Below, piece by piece: positions 1-7,428 of a stretch of 60,658 nt of DNA. Position 1 is the first letter of the stretch; every line of letters begins with the position of its first letter. Source of the DNA: Thermoflexus sp040289485 (GTDB lineage: Bacteria; Chloroflexota; Anaerolineae; Thermoflexales; Thermoflexaceae); the NCBI RefSeq assembly GCF_040289485.1, contig NZ_PSLG01000008.1, forward strand, positions 1 to 60,658, read 5' to 3'. The notes below the pieces were generated by a model, which was not told where the DNA came from, ran no database searches, and worked only from the letters and a program-made list of their open reading frames with translations. Both the position numbers and the translations under genes were made by a program.

Positions 1-13
1 CAGCGCATGTTCT

Positions 14-32
14 CAGCGGGCGCAGCCCGCTG
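14..32. terminator. GC-rich perfect hairpin, terminator-like
   Basis: Eight base pairs of perfect inverted repeat (CAGCGGGC / GCCCGCTG) close a 3-base loop. The hairpin lies about 135 bases beyond the stop of the leftward MoxR gene, so it could end that transcript. No T tract follows on either strand, so it may equally be an RNA-stability hairpin or chance. Low confidence. Confidence 0.3.
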
Positions 33-166
33 TCGGCTTCATGCAGTGTGAGCCAACCATTCATTGCTCAGAAGAAAGTGCCTTCCCCGCTGCACTCCTC
101 CACCGCCCGCACCACCCGCGCGCACACCCCGGTCGCCGCGGGCGAAGACCCGGAAAGGAAAAGCGG

Positions 167-1114
167 CTAGGCGTCGACGCCCCAGCGGGGGAGGGGGCGG
201 GGCCGCCGGGGTTCCTCATCCCCCCCGAGGAGGCGACGCCCCCGCTGGAGATCCGCCTCGTGCTTCAAAAGGACCGCTAAGGTGCTCTCCAGCGTCTGGC
301 GGTCCAGGTGCTGGGCGTTCAGGGCCACCAGCGCCCGCGCCCAGTCCAACGTCTCGCTGATGCTGGGCTGCTTCTTGAGGTCCAGGCGCCGGAGCCGCTG
401 CACCAGTTCCACCGCCTGCCGGGCCAACTGGGGCGCCAGTTCCGGCACCTTCCGGCGCACGATGGCCAGTTCCTGCTCCAGCGTGGGGTAGTCGATGAAC
501 AAATAGAGGCAGCGCCGCTTGAGGGCCTCGCTCAACTCCCGGGTGTTGTTGCTGGTGAGGAAGACGAGGGGGGTGTGCTTGGCCCGCAGGGTGCCCAGTT
601 CGGGCACGCTCACCTGGAAGTCGCTGAGCACCTCGAGGAGGAAGGCCTCGAACTCCGCGTCCGCCCGGTCGATTTCATCGATGAGCAGGACCACCGGCTC
701 CTCGGAAAGGATGGCCTTGAGCAGCGGACGGGGCAGCAGGAACCGCAGGGAGAAGAAGACGTCCTCCTCCTGGGCGATGCGGTCCGCCGCCTCTCGCAGG
801 GTGGCGGCGTCGGCGAGCACCGCGTTGAGTTTGTCGCGGAGCAACTGGGTGTAGAGCATCTGCTTGGCGTATTCCCACTCGTAGAGGGCCTTGGTCTCAT
901 CGAGCCCTTCGTAGCACTGCAGGCGGATCAGCGGCCGGCCGGTGGCCGCCGCCCAGGCCTTGGCCAGTTCCGTTTTGCCCACGCCCGCCGGCCCTTCGAC
1001 CAGCACCGGCTTGCCCAGGCGTTCGGCGAGGAAGACGGTGGTGGCGATCTCATCGGAGGCGATGTAGCCCTGGGCCGCCAGCCGCTGCTTCACCTCGTCG
1101 ATCGCGGAAACCAT
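167..1114 (-). CDS. MoxR-family AAA ATPase
   Basis: A 315-residue AAA+ ATPase of the MoxR type, the chaperone-like ATPases that work with VWA-domain partners to mature or load cofactors into enzymes. Walker A is GPAGVGKT (41-48), Walker B is LLIDEIDRAD with D146-E147, and the sensor stretch FLTSNNTRELSEALKRRC follows. The ATG is chosen because GAGGAGG sits just upstream and homology begins there; the frame stays open further upstream but reads as low-complexity junk. The usual VWA partner (CoxE-like) would lie downstream, beyond the left edge. A well-formed promoter precedes it. Family assignment is firm; the client enzyme is unknown. Confidence 0.9.
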   Translation of the reverse strand: MVSAIDEVKQRLAAQGYIASDEIATTVFLAERLGKPVLVEGPAGVGKTELAKAWAAATGRPLIRLQCYEGLDETKALYEWEYAKQMLYTQLLRDKLNAVLADAATLREAADRIAQEEDVFFSLRFLLPRPLLKAILSEEPVVLLIDEIDRADAEFEAFLLEVLSDFQVSVPELGTLRAKHTPLVFLTSNNTRELSEALKRRCLYLFIDYPTLEQELAIVRRKVPELAPQLARQAVELVQRLRRLDLKKQPSISETLDWARALVALNAQHLDRQTLESTLAVLLKHEADLQRGRRLLGGDEEPRRPRPLPRWGVDA

Positions 1115-1175
1115 AGGCCCCTCCTCGGATCGGGGGGTGCTGCCCGCCCCCCGACGCCCACATCGGCTTACCGCC

Positions 1176-1204
1176 ATTCTAAAAACCGACGGGGTCCCCG
1201 TCAA
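1176..1204 (-). promoter_or_regulatory. Sigma-70-type promoter for the MoxR gene
   Basis: On the minus strand TTGACG is followed after exactly 17 bases by TAGAAT (5/6 matches in each hexamer). The predicted start lies about 55 bases upstream of the MoxR ATG. This is one of the best-formed promoters in the window and indicates normal housekeeping consensus elements in this organism. Confidence 0.65.
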
Positions 1205-1347
1205 CATGGGGCCGCCCAGGGCGCTGAGAAGGAACCCCTTCTTGCTCCAAATTTCACAACATGGGCGAACCGCCTTTCCCGGCTCTGAACTGGATCTGAA
1301 CATCCTTTCGATAACCTGAAGGCAAACGGTGGAGGGCGGGCGGATCG

Positions 1348-1899
1348 ATGGTTGGGCGAGGGCGGCCGCGGTCGGCGTCGTTTGTGGTGCGGGTCTGGTT
1401 GGAGGAGACCCGCACGGCGGGCCGGCTGCGGGGGGAGGTCTCGGACCTTCGCTCCGGGGAGACCCGGCCTTTCGCCGACGAGGTTCATCTGTTGCGTTGT
1501 CTTTGGGAATGGATCCGGCCGTCCCGGCCGGGTCCTTCCTCCTCATCCCATCCGCACCAGGAGGTCGCCATGAGCGAGCTGACGGCGCGGGACCTGATCT
1601 TGCGGCTGCCGGAGGCCTTCCAGCCGGACAAGGCCCAGGGGGTGAACGCCACCATTCAGTATACGCTGACCGGAGAGGGGGGCGGCGACTGGTATGTGAT
1701 GATCGCCGAGGGCACCTGCACGGTCCACGAAGGGAAGGCCGAGAAGGCCGACGTCACCCTGACCATGGCGGCCCAGGATTTCGTGGACATCGCCACCGGC
1801 CGGCTGGACGCCATGAAGGCGTTTATGAGCGGGAAGCTTAGGGTGAGCGGGAACATGATGTTGGCCACGCGCCTCACCTCGTTCTTCCGCACCGGTTGA
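1348..1899 (+). CDS. Possible fused ORF: small hypothetical domain + SCP2 domain
   Basis: An ATG at the left end opens 74 codons that run without a stop into the SCP2 gene below. The first ~48 residues (SFVVRVWLEE...SGETRPF...LLRCLWEWI) resemble the short stand-alone hypothetical proteins common in Chloroflexota, from memory of the family style. They are joined by a Ser/Pro/His-rich linker. Either the two are one protein, or translation starts mainly at the internal ATG, which has a strong AGGAGG. A weak GGAGGG precedes the first ATG. The long product is therefore uncertain. Confidence 0.4.
   Translation: MVGRGRPRSASFVVRVWLEETRTAGRLRGEVSDLRSGETRPFADEVHLLRCLWEWIRPSRPGPSSSSHPHQEVAMSELTARDLILRLPEAFQPDKAQGVNATIQYTLTGEGGGDWYVMIAEGTCTVHEGKAEKADVTLTMAAQDFVDIATGRLDAMKAFMSGKLRVSGNMMLATRLTSFFRTG
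1570..1899 (+). CDS. SCP2 sterol-binding domain protein
   Basis: A 109-residue single-domain sterol carrier protein 2 homologue, a small soluble pocket protein that binds acyl-CoA or other lipids. The family pattern is complete: a central GEGGGDWYVMIAEG strand pair, ADVTLTMAAQDFVDIATG, and the closing AFMSGKLRVSGN motif. The start is supported by CCAGGAGGTCGCC directly before ATG. It opens the beta-oxidation island, so a role in presenting fatty-acyl substrates is likely. A second, broken SCP2 lies about 350 bases downstream. Confidence 0.85.
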   Translation: MSELTARDLILRLPEAFQPDKAQGVNATIQYTLTGEGGGDWYVMIAEGTCTVHEGKAEKADVTLTMAAQDFVDIATGRLDAMKAFMSGKLRVSGNMMLATRLTSFFRTG

Positions 1900-1925
1900 C
1901 CCCCTGTCGGCGGGGGGAGGGGGCC

Positions 1926-2240
1926 ATGGAGGAGCGGCGATGGCACCGGTTCTATGACTTCTGGGTGCCGCGGTCGCTGACCTACCCGCGGCAGCCGCTG
2001 AGCGCCCTCCTGGATTTCGCCGCCAATCAGTATGGAGAGCGGACGGCCACGATCTTCTATGGTGCGACGCTCTCCTACCGCGATCTCCGGTCCCAATCCC
2101 TCCGTCTGGCCACGGCCCTGGACGCCCTGGGGATCCGCCCGGGCGACCGGGTGGGGCTGATGCTCCCCAACTGTCCCCAGTTCCTCATCGCCTTCTATGC
2201 CATCCTCCGCCTCGGCGCCGTGGTGGTTCCCCTCAACCCT
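1926..2240 (+). pseudogene. N-terminal fragment of acyl-CoA ligase (fadD-like)
   Basis: About 105 residues match the start of AMP-forming fatty-acyl-CoA synthetases: a DFAANQYGERTATIFYGATL opening, SYRDLRSQSLRLATALDALG, and the diagnostic GDRVGLMLPNCPQF...LRLGAVVVPLNP. Homology then stops abruptly. The ATP-binding loop, adenylation motifs and entire C-terminal domain, over 400 residues, are missing. The frame continues as unrelated sequence to a TGA at 2406-2408 that overlaps the next gene's ATG. A good RBS remains (GGGGGGAGGGGGCC ATG), so a dead 160-residue product could be made. It is joined directly to an SCP2 fragment in another frame. Confidence 0.8.
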
Positions 2241-2373
2241 GCGCATGGCGACCACGGACTACCGTTCGCTGCAGCGGGGAGAACTGGACGGGCAGGTCGC
2301 CTTCGCCACCGGGAAACTGCGCTGGGAGGGGGATTTCACCCTGCTGATCGGGCTGCGGGCGCTGCGGGAGTGA
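2236..2373 (+). pseudogene. C-terminal fragment of a second SCP2 gene
   Basis: In a different frame from the ligase fragment, the sequence encodes TLRM, then a typical SCP2 C-terminal half: DYRSLQRGELDGQVAF, ATGKLRWEGDFTLLIGL, and a TGA stop. The N-terminal ~65 residues of the domain are absent. The homologies of the two fragments overlap in the bases ACCCT (2236-2240), the signature of a microhomology deletion that removed the end of fadD and the start of this gene. A scaffold error is the alternative. Confidence 0.75.
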
Positions 2374-2404
2374 ATGCGGATCTGGGGCAGAGGAGGTGGC
2401 GGCC

Positions 2405-3496
2405 ATGATCTCGTTCGAGCCGACGGACGAACAGAAGATGCTGATCCAGACCGCCCGGGCCTTCGCGGAGGAGCATCTGCGCCGGGTGGCCCGGGAGAGC
2501 GATGAGACTGGCCAGGTCCCGGAGGACGTCATCGCCCGGGGCTGGTCTCTGGGGCTGCTCCCCAGCAACATCCCGGAGGCCTACGGGGGCTTCGGGGAGC
2601 CCTCCGCCCTGACCATGGCCCTGGCGCTGGAGGAACTGGGATGGGGGGACCTCACCCTGGCCCTCTACCTGATGGCCCCGACAGCGGTGGCCATGCCCCT
2701 CCTGCTCTACGGCACCGAGGCGCAGAAGAAGGACTTCCTCCCCCGCTTCTGCGGGGAGTCCTTTGTCAAGGCGGCCGCGGCCCTCCTCGAGCCCGCCTTC
2801 CGGTTCAACCCGTTCCAGCTGGCCACCACCGCCCACCGGGAGGGAGAGGACTACGTCCTCCAGGGGACCAAGATCGCCGTCCCCTTCGGCCCCGAGGCGG
2901 AGCTGCTGCTGGTCTACGCCGACGAGGGAGGGACGACCCAGGCCTTCCTGGTGGAGCGGGGCGCACCGGGACTGGTGGTGCGGGAGCGGGATCGCTACGC
3001 CGGGATCCAGGCGCTGCCGACGTATGAGGTCGAACTGGCCGGCTGCCGCGTCCCGGCCTGCCACAAGGTCGGGGGGGAGGTTGGGATCGACATGGCCCGG
3101 CTTCTGGAGCGCTCGCGGGTGGCCCTGGCGGCCATGGCCGTGGGGCTGGCCCGGGGCGCCTTCGAATACGCCCGGGACTACGCCAAGCAGCGGGTCCAGT
3201 TCGGAGAGCCCATCGCCCACCGCCAGGCCATCGCCTTCATGATCGCCGAGATGGCCATCGACATCGACGCCGCCCGGCTGATGGTCTGGGAGGCGGCGTG
3301 GAAACTGGATCGTGGGGAGGACGCGGCCCGCGAGAGCTACCTGGCCAAGCTCTTCGCCGACGACATGGCCCTGCGGGTGGCCGACGGGGCGGTGCAGACC
3401 TTGGGCGGCCACGGCTACATCCGGGACCACCCCGTGGAGATGTGGCTGCGCAACGCCCGGGGCCTTCCGATCCTGGAAGGGCTGGTGATGGTCTGA
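2405..3496 (+). CDS. Acyl-CoA dehydrogenase (short form)
   Basis: A 363-residue FAD-dependent acyl-CoA dehydrogenase catalysing alpha,beta-dehydrogenation of acyl-CoA. It has the N-terminal helical domain, a middle beta domain and the C-terminal helical domain with YAKQRVQFGEPIAHRQ and GGHGYIRDHPVEMWLRNAR. It ends only six residues after the presumed catalytic Glu (LEG, then LVMV), so the C-terminal helix of longer homologues is missing; similar short ends occur in some subfamilies. ATG is chosen over the in-frame GTG at 2396 because AGGAGG is 8 bases upstream. The next gene is another dehydrogenase, so a two-subunit enzyme is possible. Confidence 0.9.
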   Translation: MISFEPTDEQKMLIQTARAFAEEHLRRVARESDETGQVPEDVIARGWSLGLLPSNIPEAYGGFGEPSALTMALALEELGWGDLTLALYLMAPTAVAMPLLLYGTEAQKKDFLPRFCGESFVKAAAALLEPAFRFNPFQLATTAHREGEDYVLQGTKIAVPFGPEAELLLVYADEGGTTQAFLVERGAPGLVVRERDRYAGIQALPTYEVELAGCRVPACHKVGGEVGIDMARLLERSRVALAAMAVGLARGAFEYARDYAKQRVQFGEPIAHRQAIAFMIAEMAIDIDAARLMVWEAAWKLDRGEDAARESYLAKLFADDMALRVADGAVQTLGGHGYIRDHPVEMWLRNARGLPILEGLVMV

Positions 3497-3542
3497 GGGG
3501 GCGGCCCGAGGCCCCCACCCTCGCCGAGCGGGGAGGTGGCTG

Positions 3543-4799
3543 ATGATCAGTTTTGAGATGCCGGAGGAGATCCGACAGCAACTGGAGATGGCGCGGATGG
3601 TGGCCGAGCAACTGATGCGGCCCAACGCCCGCTACTACGACGAGCACGAGCACGAGATCCCGTGGGACTTCGTCAACACCATGTGGCCCATCGTGCAGCA
3701 GGACTGGGCCCGGATCGTGCGGCGGGCGGAGCGGCAACTGGCTGGGGAGCCGCCGCCGGAGAAGAAGCGGGAGGGTCCGCGCTACGACAACCTGCGCATG
3801 ATCTTCCTGGTGGAGATGCTCACCTGGGGGGACGCCGGACTTTACCTCTGTATGCCTGGGCCGGGGCTGGCCGGCTACTCCATCAACGCGGTGGGCACGC
3901 CTGAGCAGAAGGTCCGCTTCCTCAAGCGCTTCACCGAGGGCGGCCCCAAGTGGGGGGCCATGGCGGTGACGGAGCCCGGGGCCGGCTCGGACGTGTCGGC
4001 CATCCAGACCACGGCCAAGCGTGAGGACGGCCACTGGGTGTTGAACGGCGAGAAGATCTTCATCACCAACGGCTACCTGGCCCTGGAGGCCTCCGATGGG
4101 ATCGTTGTGGTGTGGGCCACCATCGACAAAACCGCGGGGCGGGCCGGGATCAAGCCCTTCGTCGTGGAGGCGGGGACCCCCGGGGTGAGCATCACCAAGC
4201 GGGAGCACAAAATGGGCATCCGGGCCAGCGACACGGCGGCCATCCGCTTTGACAACGCCCGCATCCCGCTGGACAACATCCTGGGCAGCCCGGAGATCCT
4301 GGACACCACGCGGGCGGAGGGGTTCAAGGGGGTGATGGTGACCTTCGACGCCTCCCGGCCGGTGGTGGCGGCCGGAGCCCTGGGCATCGCCCGCGCCGCC
4401 ATCGAGTTCACCAAGGAGGTCCTGGAGAAGGAGGGCGTGCGCATCCGCTACGGCCTGCCGCGCCATGAACTGACCGCGGTGGAGCGCGACGTCATCGATA
4501 TGGAGATCATGCACAAGGCAGCCTGGCTGCTCACCCTGCGGGCGGGCTGGATGCTGGACCAGGGGCTGCCCAACGCCTTGGAGGCCTCCATGGCCAAGGT
4601 GAAGGCCGGCAAAGCGGTGACCTGGATCACCTACAAGGCCGTGGAGCTCCTGGGTCCGCTGGGCTACTCCACCCGCTACCTGGTGGAGAAGTGGATGCGG
4701 GACGCCAAGATCAACGATCTCTACGAGGGCACCGGCCAGATCAACACCCTCATCGTCGCCCGCCGCGTCCTGGGCCTCACCAGCCGGGAACTGAAGTGA
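3543..4799 (+). CDS. Acyl-CoA dehydrogenase
   Basis: A 418-residue acyl-CoA dehydrogenase with full-length features: the FAD-contact loop TEPGAGSDVSAIQTT (about 142-156), WVLNGEKIFITNG, and the catalytic-base motif DLYEGTGQ with Glu395, followed by the normal C-terminal helix. It follows the shorter paralogue by 46 bases with a GGGGAGGTG site, so they are cotranscribed. Together they supply the first oxidative step of beta-oxidation; chain-length preference cannot be read from the sequence. The electron acceptor ETF is not encoded here. Confidence 0.92.
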   Translation: MISFEMPEEIRQQLEMARMVAEQLMRPNARYYDEHEHEIPWDFVNTMWPIVQQDWARIVRRAERQLAGEPPPEKKREGPRYDNLRMIFLVEMLTWGDAGLYLCMPGPGLAGYSINAVGTPEQKVRFLKRFTEGGPKWGAMAVTEPGAGSDVSAIQTTAKREDGHWVLNGEKIFITNGYLALEASDGIVVVWATIDKTAGRAGIKPFVVEAGTPGVSITKREHKMGIRASDTAAIRFDNARIPLDNILGSPEILDTTRAEGFKGVMVTFDASRPVVAAGALGIARAAIEFTKEVLEKEGVRIRYGLPRHELTAVERDVIDMEIMHKAAWLLTLRAGWMLDQGLPNALEASMAKVKAGKAVTWITYKAVELLGPLGYSTRYLVEKWMRDAKINDLYEGTGQINTLIVARRVLGLTSRELK

Positions 4800-4834
4800 G
4801 CCCCGGGCCCGGCAGCGAGGGGCGGTGGACCAAG

Positions 4835-5632
4835 ATGGGCCCTGAGGAAGCGGACCTGACGATCCGGGTGGATCTGCGAGGACAGGTGGCGCTGGTCACC
4901 GGCGCGTCGCGGGGTATCGGCCGGGCCATCGCCCTCGCCCTCGCCCGGTCCGGCGCCCGCCTGGTCCTCGCCAGCCGCCAGGCGGAGAACCTGGCGCCGG
5001 TGGCTGAGGAGATCCGCGCCCTGGGCGGGGAGGTCCTGGCCCTCCCCGCCCACACCGGCCGGATGGCCGAGGTGGAGGCCCTGGTGGCCGAGGCGGTGAG
5101 GGCCTTCGGCCGCATCGACATCGCGATCAACAACGCGGCCACCAACCCCCACTTCGGCCCCACCTTGGCGGCCGACGAGGGCCAGTGGCAGAAGATCCTC
5201 GACGTCAACCTGGTCGGTTACTGGCGGGTGGCCAAGGCGGTGGCCCCGGTGATGCGGGCCCAACGGCGGGGCAAGATCCTCAACATCGCCTCGGTGGCCG
5301 GCCTGCGGCCGGCCCCCGGGATGGGCCTTTATGGGGTCTCCAAGGCGGGGGTGCTCATGCTCACGCAACTGCTGGCCCTGGAACTGGCGCCGGACAACAT
5401 CCAGGTCAACGCCATCGCCCCCGGCGTCGTCCGCACGCGCTTCAGCCAGGTCCTGTGGGACACGCCGGAGATCGCCCGCCGCCTCCTGCAGGCCATCCCC
5501 CAGGGGCGCTTCGGGGAGCCGGAGGACGTGGCCCGCCTCGCCCTCTTCCTGGTCTCCCCCGCCGCCGATTACATCACCGGCGCGGTCTTCGTGGTGGACG
5601 GCGGGCTCTCGCTGACCGGCGGGCTGGCATAA
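4835..5632 (+). CDS. SDR family oxidoreductase
   Basis: A 265-residue classical short-chain dehydrogenase. It shows the cofactor loop TGASRGIG (22-29), NNA (99-101), and catalytic Ser153, Tyr166 and Lys170 (YGVSK), then the C-terminal PEDVARLALFLVS...GAVFVVDGG. The family includes 3-oxoacyl reductases and many alcohol dehydrogenases; the FabG-like C-terminus and the beta-oxidation setting favour a 3-hydroxyacyl or lipid-derived substrate, which is inference. The RBS is weak (GAGGGGCGG about 15 bases upstream), so translation may depend on coupling to the upstream gene. Confidence 0.9.
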   Translation: MGPEEADLTIRVDLRGQVALVTGASRGIGRAIALALARSGARLVLASRQAENLAPVAEEIRALGGEVLALPAHTGRMAEVEALVAEAVRAFGRIDIAINNAATNPHFGPTLAADEGQWQKILDVNLVGYWRVAKAVAPVMRAQRRGKILNIASVAGLRPAPGMGLYGVSKAGVLMLTQLLALELAPDNIQVNAIAPGVVRTRFSQVLWDTPEIARRLLQAIPQGRFGEPEDVARLALFLVSPAADYITGAVFVVDGGLSLTGGLA

Positions 5633-5672
5633 GGGGCGGGCACTGACTCCATTCTCCCCCAGAGGATGAGCG

Positions 5673-6536
5673 ATGCCGCCGCGCATCCATTTCGTTCCGG
5701 CGGAGGTCCGCCTGCGGGTCCTGGAGTGGCCCGGAGAGAAGGGCACCCTGCTGGCCCTCCACGGCCTGACCGGCTACGCGGAGACCTTCCTGCCCCTGAT
5801 CCCTGCCCTGAACCCGCCGTATCGGGTGCTGGGGATGGACTTGCGGGGGCGTGGGGGGAGCGAAGGGCCCAGCGACGAGGCCGCCTACGGCCTGGAAGCG
5901 CACCTGCGGGACATCGCGGCGGTCCTGGAGGCGCTGGCCCCAGAGGGGGCCCTCTTGATGGGCCACTCCCTGGGGGCTATCCTCTCCCTGGCGGTCGCCG
6001 CCGAGCAACCGGAGCGGGTGCGGGGCCTCCTCCTCTTCGACGGGGGGCCCCTCCCGGCGCGGGCCTTCTCGGAGTCCCTGGCCCAGGTCCTCAACGCCCG
6101 GTTGGAGGAACTGCCCTCCCTGGAGGCCTTCCGCGAACGGGTACGGGCCATGCCGTTCCTCCAGCCCTTCGACGAACGCCTGCTCCCCATCCTGGAGGCC
6201 GGCCTGATCCGGGAGCCCGACGGCCGGGTCCGGATGAAGTTCCCCGCCCGCCTGGGGATGAAAGAGGCCGCCGAGCTGGGGGCCATCTGGAACGATCGGC
6301 TGCGCGGATACGCGGGGCGGATCCGCTGCCCGGCCCTTTTGCTGAAGGCCCCCGTGGGCACCTTCGGGCCCCACGACCGCTACTTCACCGAGGCGGAGGA
6401 GCACCTGCTGCGGGAGGTCGTCCCCCAGGTGCGGATCGTGGAGGTCCCCGGGACCACCCACTACACCATCGTCCTCGGCTATCATGCGGAACGGGACCGG
6501 ATCGTCCGGGCGTTCGTGGAGGAGGTGTTGGGGTGA
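5673..6536 (+). CDS. Alpha/beta hydrolase
   Basis: A 287-residue alpha/beta-hydrolase-fold protein. The oxyanion segment LLALHGLTGY, nucleophile elbow GHSLG with Ser99 and a late His263 (GTTHYT) complete the expected triad with an acid in the C-terminal half. Substrate is not evident; thioesterase or esterase activity would fit the fatty-acid cluster. Its TGA overlaps the GTG start of the next hydrolase (GTGA), showing translational coupling. Confidence 0.88.
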   Translation: MPPRIHFVPAEVRLRVLEWPGEKGTLLALHGLTGYAETFLPLIPALNPPYRVLGMDLRGRGGSEGPSDEAAYGLEAHLRDIAAVLEALAPEGALLMGHSLGAILSLAVAAEQPERVRGLLLFDGGPLPARAFSESLAQVLNARLEELPSLEAFRERVRAMPFLQPFDERLLPILEAGLIREPDGRVRMKFPARLGMKEAAELGAIWNDRLRGYAGRIRCPALLLKAPVGTFGPHDRYFTEAEEHLLREVVPQVRIVEVPGTTHYTIVLGYHAERDRIVRAFVEEVLG

Positions 6537-7378
6537 ACTGGGCCCAGCGGGTACGCACCTTCGGGGGGGAAGGGCGGCCGATCCACCTGGCGGTGGCCAA
6601 CGGCTTCCCGCCGGGCTGCTATCGCCCCCTGATGGAGGCGCTGACGGACCTCGGGCGGAGGGTCAGCGTGCTGCCCCGGCCTCTATGGCCCGACGACCAC
6701 CAACCCCCTCGGCGCGGGGTGACCTGGTACACGCTGGCGGAGGATCTGCTCCAGGCCTTCGAGGCCCTGGGCTGGCGGGAGGTCATCGGGATCGGCCACT
6801 CCATGGGCGGGGTGATCACCATGGTCGCCGCCGTCCGGCGCCCCGACCGCTTCCGGGCCCTCGTCCTGATGGACCCCGTCCTGATGGACCCGAAGGTGCT
6901 GGCCCTGTTCCGGATCCTCCGGGCCCTGGGGCTGGGCCCGCGGTTGCATCCGCTGGCCCGCCGGGCCCGGCGGCGGCGGCGCTCCTGGCCGAGCCGGGAG
7001 GCGGCAGCGGCCCACCTGAGGGCCCGGCCGCTGTTCGCCGCCTGGCATCCGCAGGCCTTCGAGGGCTATCTCGCAGAGGGGCTGCGGCCCGCCGGCGACG
7101 GCTCCGTCGTCCTGGCCTACCCTCCCGAATGGGAAGTCCACATCTTTGTGAACGTCCCGCACGACGCCTGGCGTTTCGTCCCGCACATCCCGCTTCCCGT
7201 CCTGGTCCTGCGGGGATCCGCCAGCGACACCTTCACCGCGAGGGACGAGGCCCGGTTCCGTCGGCTGCAGCCGCGGGCCGATTTCCGAACCCTGCCCGGG
7301 AGCCACCTTTTCCCCATGGAGCACCCTGAGGAGACAGCGCAGGCCATCCGGGGGTGGCTGGCCGGGCTCGGCGGGTAG
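6533..7378 (+). CDS. Alpha/beta hydrolase, GTG start
   Basis: A 281-residue alpha/beta hydrolase with nucleophile elbow GHSMGG (Ser90), an Arg-rich cap-region stretch (RRARRRRRSW) and His258 in GSHLFPMEHPEE. The GTG start is set by a GGAGGAGG just upstream and the 4-base GTGA overlap with the preceding hydrolase. Sequence style differs from that neighbour, so this is not a recent duplicate. Substrate unknown; context suggests an ester or thioester of a lipid. Confidence 0.87.
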   Translation: MNWAQRVRTFGGEGRPIHLAVANGFPPGCYRPLMEALTDLGRRVSVLPRPLWPDDHQPPRRGVTWYTLAEDLLQAFEALGWREVIGIGHSMGGVITMVAAVRRPDRFRALVLMDPVLMDPKVLALFRILRALGLGPRLHPLARRARRRRRSWPSREAAAAHLRARPLFAAWHPQAFEGYLAEGLRPAGDGSVVLAYPPEWEVHIFVNVPHDAWRFVPHIPLPVLVLRGSASDTFTARDEARFRRLQPRADFRTLPGSHLFPMEHPEETAQAIRGWLAGLGG

Positions 7379-7428
7379 CGGCGGATCGCGGGGGCGAACC
7401 TGGGAACATCCGCATCGTGGAGGATGCC

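Noticed and set aside
41..360. Short rightward ORFs at the left edge
   Set aside because: They are Pro/Arg-rich, overlap the end of the MoxR gene antisense and have no RBS.
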